The notes beneath the pieces were generated by a model, which did not search any database, was not told the DNA's origin, and was given only the letters and a program-made list of their open reading frames with translations. Below are positions 1 to 5,206 of a stretch of DNA of 5,333 bases, in pieces (position 1 is the stretch's first letter; each line of letters opens with the position of its first letter). Source of the stretch: Desulfobacterales bacterium (GTDB lineage: Bacteria > Desulfobacterota > DSM-4660 > Desulfatiglandales > B25-G16); assembly GCA_013375335.1 (NCBI GenBank), contig JABXJZ010000118.1, positions 1 through 5,333 on the forward strand, given 5' to 3'. Position numbers and translations under genes: made by a program.

Positions 1-377
1 AGGCCAAAGCGAAAACCGCCAGAGAAGTCGTGAAGCTTGCCGAGCTGCAAAAAGAACGGGCACTTCTTGAGAGACGGTATGCAGATTATGGAATGCGACT
101 GGCCGAAATCCTTGAAAGCAAGGCGGAGTTAGAGGTGGAGATAAAAAAGTTTGAAGCGATAGACAGCTCAAATCTGGGGGACAAGGAAGATAACATAAGA
201 CAGATAGCAAATTTAAAGACCAAGAAACTCAGCATAGAATCTGATGGCATTCGGGTCAAAGCTGAATTTGACACTACCAAGCTGAAGATCAAAAGGCTAA
301 TCAAACAAATTAAAGCTCAAAAGATTAAGGCCCAAAAAGGGAAAAAAATTGAAGCCCAAAAAAGGGCGACTAAGTAG
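1..377 (+). CDS. Coiled-coil protein with Lys-rich tail, C-terminal part only (5' end outside window)
   Basis: The reading frame is open from the first bases of the window (first full codon at position 3) to a TAG at 375-377, followed at once by an in-frame TGA. The GTG at 30 is in frame but has no Shine-Dalgarno, and the codons before it read AKAKTAREV, the same helical composition. It is therefore an internal Val and the gene is truncated by the window. About 125 residues are visible. They are almost entirely charged and helical, with Leu/Ile/Ala spaced in heptad fashion (LAELQKERALLERR, then RLAEILESKAELEVEIKKF), which indicates a coiled coil. The last 30 residues are very basic with repeated KAQK-type motifs and probably disordered. 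There is no transmembrane segment in the visible part. Function is not recognised. It is followed after 82 bases by the small lipoprotein on the same strand, so it may belong to the same operon. Composition is AT-rich (19 G+C in positions 301-360). Confidence 0.75.
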   Translation, partial: AKAKTAREVVKLAELQKERALLERRYADYGMRLAEILESKAELEVEIKKFEAIDSSNLGDKEDNIRQIANLKTKKLSIESDGIRVKAEFDTTKLKIKRLIKQIKAQKIKAQKGKKIEAQKRATK

Positions 378-445
378 TGAGGAACGGAGCGGGTCTTCTA
401 CCCCCAGGCGATTGTAGATATCAATCCTCGCAATTTTAACATTAG

Positions 446-451
446 AGGAGG
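446..451 (+). promoter_or_regulatory. Ribosome-binding site of the small lipoprotein gene
   Basis: A perfect AGGAGG stands 8 bases before the ATG at 460. It fixes the start of the 149-aa lipoprotein and implies strong translation initiation. No convincing -10/-35 pair was seen in the 82-base gap before it. Confidence 0.85.
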
Positions 452-459
452 AAAGAGCT

Positions 460-909
460 ATGAATCATAGAATCACTCAATTATCCTTATTTGCCGCTGT
501 GGCATTACTCCTTTCGGGCTGCTCGCCAAAGATTTACGGCACGGTTCAGCTCCTAGACACTGATATGGAGCCTGTTGTCGGAGAAAGTCCGAAGGGCACG
601 GTCGTGCATATGATTAATACCACCGCCAAGGTGGAAAAGGCCTCCTACTCGATAATCGTAGATGAAGCTGGAGAATTTGAGTCTGAAAAGGACGCAATAA
701 CGGAGGGCACTTATAAGGTGGAGGCCGCCAGAATCGGCTATGATACAGAAACACAGACTGTGGAGATAGGCAGCAGCACCCGTGAGAAGTTGGAGTTCCA
801 ACTCAAGAAAATTCCCGAAGGCAAGCGGAAATCTATCGCGGGCTCCAGTTCCGATGCCGATAAGATCATAAATCCCGGAGAAGTAAACATTCGGCCACCC
901 GGAATGTAG
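460..909 (+). CDS. Small lipoprotein with a carboxypeptidase-regulatory-like domain
   Basis: This is a complete 149-aa protein. Residues 1-20 form a lipoprotein signal peptide: a short positive N-terminus with Arg4, then a hydrophobic stretch FAAVALLLSG. The lipobox is L18-S19-G20-C21, so Cys21 should be lipidated. Ser at +2 fits outer-membrane rather than inner-membrane retention by the Lol rule. Residues about 25-115 look like one carboxypeptidase-regulatory-like (CarboxypepD_reg, Ig-like beta-sandwich) domain. It starts IYGTVQL and contains DEAGEFE and then GTYKVEAARIGYDTETQTVEI, spread over the typical 'G.Y.v.a...GY' end of that fold. Residues 116-149 are polar, rich in Ser/Asp/Pro and probably disordered, ending in RPPGM. 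There are no catalytic residues, so a structural or binding role at the outer membrane is inferred. The domain type recurs four times in the large lipoprotein downstream, which suggests a shared assembly. The exact function is unknown. Confidence 0.85.
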   Translation: MNHRITQLSLFAAVALLLSGCSPKIYGTVQLLDTDMEPVVGESPKGTVVHMINTTAKVEKASYSIIVDEAGEFESEKDAITEGTYKVEAARIGYDTETQTVEIGSSTREKLEFQLKKIPEGKRKSIAGSSSDADKIINPGEVNIRPPGM

Positions 910-957
910 CCTCATTTTCTTTTCAGATATCGCACGGTATGGTTTTTAAGATGAAAT

Positions 958-987
958 GCATCGCCAGGATCATGACAGAGGCGATGC
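958..987 (+). promoter_or_regulatory. Perfect 8-bp hairpin in the leader of the large lipoprotein gene (stem A)
   Basis: GCATCGCC at 958-965 is exactly complementary to GGCGATGC at 980-987, enclosing a 14-base loop. The stem is GC-rich and has no T-run after it, so on its own it is not an intrinsic terminator. Its left arm overlaps the left arm of an alternative 7-bp stem (963-969 with 993-999), so the two cannot form together. It may be part of an attenuator or translation-control leader; that function is inferred only from the geometry. Confidence 0.4.
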
Positions 988-996
988 CTATTTCCT

Positions 997-1029
997 GGCC
1001 GATGGTCCCAATGGTCGGTCATGTTTTTT
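997..1029 (+). terminator. Weak terminator-like hairpin with T6 tail between the two lipoprotein genes
   Basis: Bases 997-1003 can pair with 1014-1020 (five Watson-Crick pairs and two G-U pairs) around a 10-base loop. Three bases later comes TTTTTT at 1024-1029. The position, after the small lipoprotein and directly before the AGGAGG of the next gene, fits either a leaky terminator or the terminator arm of an attenuator. The stem is short and includes wobble pairs, so efficient termination is doubtful. Confidence 0.3.
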
Positions 1030-1035
1030 AGGAGG
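1030..1035 (+). promoter_or_regulatory. Ribosome-binding site of the large lipoprotein gene
   Basis: A perfect AGGAGG lies 8 bases before the ATG at 1044. Its first two bases are also the last two of the TAG stop (1029-1031) of a 26-codon in-frame ORF, and it directly follows the T6 run. It supports 1044 as the start; the next upstream in-frame codons are blocked by that TAG. Confidence 0.85.
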
Positions 1036-1043
1036 TATACACC

Positions 1044-3857
1044 ATGGTCAAGCAAATCACAAAAATAGTTTTGGTCGTGTTCTCATCGATTCTGATCTTT
1101 GCGTGTGGAACCGGGAAACAGGCAGAACTTGAGGTTGAGGTGAGTGTCACTCTGGACGGCAAACCGGCCCCCCAGGCCAAGGTTCTACTAGATGGGGCGG
1201 ATTCGGGGGCTACTGACAGCAATGGATATTTTTCAAAGAGAATCAAGAGACAACCCGGCGCAGAGGTCTTGGTGGCTGTTCAGAAAGAAGCCACAGGATA
1301 TCATATCGAGCCCTGGAAGGATTCATTCGTGGTGAAGCTGCCGAAGGACCGGGCGGTGGACAGGTATCCTTTCAAAGTCGACCTCAAAGCGACGAAGTAT
1401 TTTACCCTCGTTGTCACAGACAGTGGTGAGCCGCTTCACGGTGCTTCGATCCGTATTCAAGGTATTGAAGGTAAAACGAATGTAAAGACCGACGAACACG
1501 GAGAGTACGTATATAATTATCGGGTTCTGCCGGAGAAAGGCTTACACCTTAGGGTAACCAAAAAAGGATACACCACGTGGCTAAAAACAGTCACAGTAAA
1601 ACCCGGGCAAAGGATGGAAGTCTCTCTTCCTAAAAAGGAAACAGTAGCAAAGGTACCAGCAGCAGAGGCACCCGTAGAGGAAGCGGTAGCAAAGAAGCCG
1701 GCGGTAAAGGCACCAGCAGCAGAGGAAAGGGTAGCAAAGGTACCAGCAGCAAAGAAACCAGCGGTAAAGGCACCAGCAGCAGAGGAAAGGGTAGCAAAGG
1801 TACCAGCAGCAAAGAAACCAGCGGTAAAGGCACCCGTAAAGGAAGCGGTAAAAAAGGCCACTATCTCTATTGTGGCACTTACTGAGGCATATGGTGTTTC
1901 AAAAGGAATTCCGGATGTCGTCGTAAATATCGATGATAAACCGGTGGGCAAGACCAATGCCAAAGGCGTGTACACATATGTATACAGAGGCAAACCGGCT
2001 AAAGGGGCGCAACTCAAACTCACTGCTCCCGGATATATTCCTGAACAGTGGCTGACAACGATCAACTTAGAAGGCAAGCAAAGTATCGAACGGTTTTTCT
2101 ATCCTGCAAAGCCAGAGCCACTCAAGGTGGGTATATATGGGTATATAAACAACACCCCGGAAGAGGATTTATCCGAAATCCTGAGCATGATTGAAAAATC
2201 GCTCAGCGATAATCTATCTATTTATTCAAGCCTTCTGGAGGTGCCGAAGCCAAAACTTCGGGAGGAGATGCTGCAAACAAGCCTTGATATGGAGACTGCT
2301 TCAACAAAAGGTTGGCAAAATACGCGGCTTATCAGATCCGTTGATATGATTATCGCGGGGAGTGTGTCGAAGGACGATCAGGGGATGACCATCGAAACCA
2401 CGGTCAACTTTGCTGATGGAAATGCAATCCTGAGTCAAATAAACAAAGTCAATAAGAAAAAGGAGATCGAGAATACTGTAAAATTGATCGTCAACAATAT
2501 CATAGATCAATTCCCCTTTGAAGGAACAATTGACGCTATTGAAGCTAACCGTTACAGAATTAATCTCGGAAAACTCGACCATAGGATCAGACGGGGTAAT
2601 GAGTTCAAATACATGGCTGCTGATTCAGACTGGTCCGGCAGAGTGAAGGGTTATCATGAAGCAGGGATAGTCATTGTCAGGGAGAATGGCGAAACATCGT
2701 CATGGGCCGAGATTGTCACCATAAACGAGGGGGAGGAAATCAATATAGGAGACAAGCTCGTCCGGCGCATATACCTTGAAGAAGAAAGAGAGGTTGCGGA
2801 GGGTTCCTTTCTTGTATTAGCCAAAGGCGGATCTCCGCCCGATGCAGCGCCATTGTGGGGGGTAAATGTGTATCTCAATAATACCTGGGTTGGAACTACC
2901 CGTTCGAATGGTACAGTGGAGATACCTGTGCATCTTTATGAGGAGTACGATATTCTCCTCTCCCGTTACGGTCATCGGCCGGTGCACGAGACCATCAGCG
3001 TGGATGAAGACAAGCAGGTAAAAGAGTTCTTCCTTGATGTTGCCACCGCCCTGTTTAAGGTCGAGTCTCAGCCGTCCGAGGCCGATGTTTTTGTTGATGG
3101 TGTCGTAATCGGAAAAACCCCTATTCTGGACGGTAAACCGGTGAACTTTGGATTCCGCAAAATAAAGCTTTCGGTGGGGGGCGAATACCGTGACTGGGAA
3201 CGGGTATTGGAGTTCAATGAACCAACTATAGAACGCACCGGGGAAAATAAGATTATTTTTCTGAAGGATTATCTGAAAATAGGAAGGATGGCTGAACAAA
3301 ATGGGGACATTGATGCAGCGATCCAGGCTTATGCCAGTGCGGAAAAAGGACATCCTGATTATTCAGATGCTCGCCACAGGCTTGCACAGCTGTATATGGA
3401 CGAAAAAAATAATTATGATTCCGCTATTCGCGAGTTTGAGAACGTATTGTCGCTTCCTGAGAACCAACAGATAATCTATAAGCAATTTGCAGTGACCTAC
3501 ACCAATCTGGGACATGCCTACTATGAAAAGGGAAATCAACTCATTCATCAAGACAAGAAGGCTGCTGCCCAGAATCTTGCCAAGGCAATACAAAAACTAG
3601 AAATAGCCAAGCAGAATACGCGCTTTTTTCCAACCAAGCACTATGAGGAGGCCGTTCATGACACCTATTATTACCAGGCTATTTCCTATCATAAGCTATT
3701 TATGATCACCAAAAAAAGATTACTCCTTGGTAAGGCCAATCTTGCCTGGCGTGAATACTTTGACTTCTTTCCGAAAAAGCTGGAGGCAGACAGCAGCTTT
3801 GTGAAAAATCGCAATGCAGCAAGGAGATACTGGGCTCAGATAAAGGATTTGACCTAG
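1044..3857 (+). CDS. Large mosaic outer-membrane lipoprotein: beta-sandwich repeats, CsgG/FlgO-like, PEGA and TPR domains
   Basis: 937 aa. Residues 1-20 are a lipoprotein signal peptide ending I-F-A-C21, and Gly at +2 fits outer-membrane sorting. Domains in order: two carboxypeptidase-regulatory-like sandwiches (about 29-117 and 118-196); a K/E/A/P/V linker (197-271) with 20-residue repeats; a third sandwich (272-356), clearly similar to the second (both have GKTN, G.Y.Y.YR..P.KG and T..GY). An alpha/beta domain (about 360-488) follows, starting LKVGIYGYI and containing DMIIAGSVSKDDQGMTIET, which resembles CsgG/FlgO/TolB-N folds. Next come a FlgT-C-like beta domain (494-577: GTIDAIEANRYRINLGKLD, then RRGNEF), a fourth sandwich (588-668), a PEGA domain (669-735: VESQPSEADVFVDGVVIGKTP) and TPR-like helices (743-937: NGDIDAAIQAYASAEKGHPD, then YDSAIREFENVL). 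No catalytic motif is seen, so the inferred role is a periplasmic scaffold. Fold assignments are by motif reading: PEGA and TPR are the surest, FlgT-C the least. Confidence 0.9.
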   Translation: MVKQITKIVLVVFSSILIFACGTGKQAELEVEVSVTLDGKPAPQAKVLLDGADSGATDSNGYFSKRIKRQPGAEVLVAVQKEATGYHIEPWKDSFVVKLPKDRAVDRYPFKVDLKATKYFTLVVTDSGEPLHGASIRIQGIEGKTNVKTDEHGEYVYNYRVLPEKGLHLRVTKKGYTTWLKTVTVKPGQRMEVSLPKKETVAKVPAAEAPVEEAVAKKPAVKAPAAEERVAKVPAAKKPAVKAPAAEERVAKVPAAKKPAVKAPVKEAVKKATISIVALTEAYGVSKGIPDVVVNIDDKPVGKTNAKGVYTYVYRGKPAKGAQLKLTAPGYIPEQWLTTINLEGKQSIERFFYPAKPEPLKVGIYGYINNTPEEDLSEILSMIEKSLSDNLSIYSSLLEVPKPKLREEMLQTSLDMETASTKGWQNTRLIRSVDMIIAGSVSKDDQGMTIETTVNFADGNAILSQINKVNKKKEIENTVKLIVNNIIDQFPFEGTIDAIEANRYRINLGKLDHRIRRGNEFKYMAADSDWSGRVKGYHEAGIVIVRENGETSSWAEIVTINEGEEINIGDKLVRRIYLEEEREVAEGSFLVLAKGGSPPDAAPLWGVNVYLNNTWVGTTRSNGTVEIPVHLYEEYDILLSRYGHRPVHETISVDEDKQVKEFFLDVATALFKVESQPSEADVFVDGVVIGKTPILDGKPVNFGFRKIKLSVGGEYRDWERVLEFNEPTIERTGENKIIFLKDYLKIGRMAEQNGDIDAAIQAYASAEKGHPDYSDARHRLAQLYMDEKNNYDSAIREFENVLSLPENQQIIYKQFAVTYTNLGHAYYEKGNQLIHQDKKAAAQNLAKAIQKLEIAKQNTRFFPTKHYEEAVHDTYYYQAISYHKLFMITKKRLLLGKANLAWREYFDFFPKKLEADSSFVKNRNAARRYWAQIKDLT
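1688..1834 (+). repeat. 60-bp in-frame tandem repeat coding for the K/E/A/P/V linker
   Basis: The sequence repeats with a period of exactly 60 bases: 1701-1774 is identical to 1761-1834, and 1688-1700 matches 1748-1760 with two differences, giving about 2.4 copies. Each unit codes for 20 residues (AAEERVAKVPAAKKPAVKAP). Inside the unit a diverged 10-residue half-repeat is visible (VAKVPAAKKP against AVKAPAAEER), alternating KK and EE charge pairs. Val is written almost only as GTA and Ala mostly as GCA, which suggests recent expansion. Because the period is a multiple of three, gain or loss of copies would change linker length without a frameshift. The composition resembles periplasm-spanning linkers of the TonB/TolA type. 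Confidence 0.9.
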
Positions 3858-3865
3858 CGCGTTGT

Positions 3866-3870
3866 GGAGG
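3866..3870 (+). promoter_or_regulatory. Ribosome-binding site that sets the propeller gene start at GTG 3879
   Basis: GGAGG at 3866-3870 lies 8 bases before the GTG at 3879. It overlaps the first codons of the longer reading from GTG 3864, which has no Shine-Dalgarno of its own. Starting at 3879 also gives a normal signal peptide (MKLRGWARTVL...), so 3879 is preferred. Confidence 0.75.
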
Positions 3871-3878
3871 TTGGCGGC

Positions 3879-5195
3879 GTGAAACTCCGTGGGTGGGCGC
3901 GTACCGTTCTTGCAGCAGCGACCATTGCCGCCGTGAGCCTCAGTGCTGAGGTGCAGTCATACGTGGTGGATCAGGATATGGCCGCGGAGAAGGCTGCAGA
4001 GACGGTGCCCCCTGAGGAAGGCAAACCTGTTGTGACGGGGGAAGAACCGCCGCCTACGGAGGAGGCACCTGAGAGCGTTAAGGTGGGAAAGGAACCAGAG
4101 ACAGAGGTGCCGAAAGTGATAGAGCCCCTGTGGGTACGGGAACTTACTGAGATTAAGCCCGGTCACAACGATTCGAACCCCGTGTGGTGCCCTTCCGGGC
4201 ACTTGATCGCATTCGAGCGGAGCATTGGCGACAAGAGGGAAATTATCATCGCCACCCAGGTCGGCACGATTGCCCAGAGAGTATATTTGGAGCAGGCCGC
4301 GGATGATGATGGCATGCAATTCTTTCCTCCCGGCATGTTCGAGGAGGTGAGTTACAACTCAGGGCTCAGCTGGTCCCCTGGGGGAGACCGGTTTGTGGTC
4401 ATGAGCAATGTCGGTGCCGGGAACTACGATCTCTACCTCGGTGCGATCGGCAGCGACGAGACGGAGAGACTCACCGAGCATACGGCAAAGGACGGCCTTG
4501 CGCATTGGTCCCCTGTCGATGATCACCTGGTTTTTGTATCGGGTCGCACGGGTCACGGCGATATCTATCTGATGGACCTCGCAACCCGTGCGCTGAGACG
4601 GCTGACCCGAGGGGACAATGCATATCTTTTCCCCCAGTGGTCTCCTGACGGCAAAAAAATCGTGATGAACTATGGAAGCAACGATAATCACGACGTTTAT
4701 CTCATCGGCGATGTAAAAGAGCCTCTCAAGACCCTGAAACCGCTGACCACCTGGCCTTATGACGACCTGAGACCGGTATGGTCCCCAGATGGCGCAAAGA
4801 TTGCCTTCTATACCAACTATAATAAGCAGAATGACCCGAAGGTGTGGTCTCTGGCGGTGATTGCCGCTGATGGTTCAGACCCCACCGAAGGCGAAGGGCT
4901 TGTCATGAAGGTAGTGGCCACGGACATTATCCCCGATGTAGAGCAGGGACCTGCTTGGATGCCGGACAGTAACAGCATCGTCTACGTGAAGAACGACCGG
5001 CACACGTTTAATCCAATCTACATCGTCGATATCCAGAAAAGCGCAAATTCCCTTCTCAGGACAGGGGCCAAGATGAACCATGACGTCACCTGCTCGGTCG
5101 ATGGGACGATCGCATTCCGCGCCCAGGTTGAGCAGTGGGATCACATCCATGTTACGAGGGTGGAGGATGGCGAAAGGGAGGTTCTCTTCCCGTGA
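3879..5195 (+). CDS. Exported TolB-like PD40 beta-propeller protein
   Basis: 438 aa from the preferred GTG. The same frame could start five codons earlier at GTG 3864, without a ribosome-binding site. Residues 1-22 form a Sec signal peptide (K, R and R, then VLAAATIAAVSLSA) with probable cleavage after SLSA; no lipobox Cys is present. Residues about 35-80 are a Pro/Glu-rich, probably disordered linker. The rest is a WD40-like PD40 (TolB C-terminal type) propeller. The recurrent 'W.P.g..i.f' strand occurs at Trp103 (WCPSG), Trp165 (WSPGG), Trp210 (WSPVD), Trp254 (WSPDGKKI), Trp301 (WSPDGAKI) and Trp360 (WMPDS), with a degenerate seventh at about 405 where Cys replaces Trp. That gives six clear blades, perhaps seven. 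TolB itself has about 430 aa with a separate alpha/beta N-terminal domain, which is missing here. It starts 21 bases after the large lipoprotein gene, so the two are probably co-transcribed. A periplasmic protein-binding role is inferred. Confidence 0.88.
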   Translation: MKLRGWARTVLAAATIAAVSLSAEVQSYVVDQDMAAEKAAETVPPEEGKPVVTGEEPPPTEEAPESVKVGKEPETEVPKVIEPLWVRELTEIKPGHNDSNPVWCPSGHLIAFERSIGDKREIIIATQVGTIAQRVYLEQAADDDGMQFFPPGMFEEVSYNSGLSWSPGGDRFVVMSNVGAGNYDLYLGAIGSDETERLTEHTAKDGLAHWSPVDDHLVFVSGRTGHGDIYLMDLATRALRRLTRGDNAYLFPQWSPDGKKIVMNYGSNDNHDVYLIGDVKEPLKTLKPLTTWPYDDLRPVWSPDGAKIAFYTNYNKQNDPKVWSLAVIAADGSDPTEGEGLVMKVVATDIIPDVEQGPAWMPDSNSIVYVKNDRHTFNPIYIVDIQKSANSLLRTGAKMNHDVTCSVDGTIAFRAQVEQWDHIHVTRVEDGEREVLFP

Positions 5196-5200
5196 GAGGA
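5194..5200 (+). promoter_or_regulatory. Ribosome-binding site of the last, truncated gene
   Basis: GAGAGGA at 5194-5200 overlaps the TGA stop of the propeller gene and stands 6 bases before the ATG at 5207. It supports a new gene starting there and probable translational coupling to the propeller gene. Confidence 0.65.
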
Positions 5201-5206
5201 CGGAAT

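Noticed and set aside
30..32. GTG as the start of the first gene
   Set aside because: No ribosome-binding site precedes it, and the same frame continues upstream to the window edge with matching helical composition.
410..426. GATTG/CAATC hairpin (410-414 with 422-426) before the small lipoprotein
   Set aside because: It has only five AT-rich pairs with a 7-base loop and no T-run, so it is not distinguishable from chance.
412..440. Possible promoter (TTGTAG with an AT-rich -10-like stretch) before the small lipoprotein
   Set aside because: The -35 matches only three of six consensus bases and the -10 is poor. Co-transcription from upstream explains the gene equally well.
553..915. Open frame of 120 codons on the - strand
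   Set aside because: It is antisense to the small lipoprotein, which has a good ribosome-binding site, signal peptide and recognisable fold.
1517..2077. Long open frame of 186 codons on the - strand
   Set aside because: It lies inside the large lipoprotein gene, over the low-complexity repeat, whose GTA/GCA-rich codons contain few reverse-strand stops. The translation is Ala/Gly/Thr/Phe-rich and low-complexity, and no initiation site stands out.
2817..3353. Open frame of 178 codons on the - strand
   Set aside because: It is wholly antisense to the fourth beta-sandwich and PEGA part of the large lipoprotein, which is clearly the coding strand. The translation shows no domain pattern.
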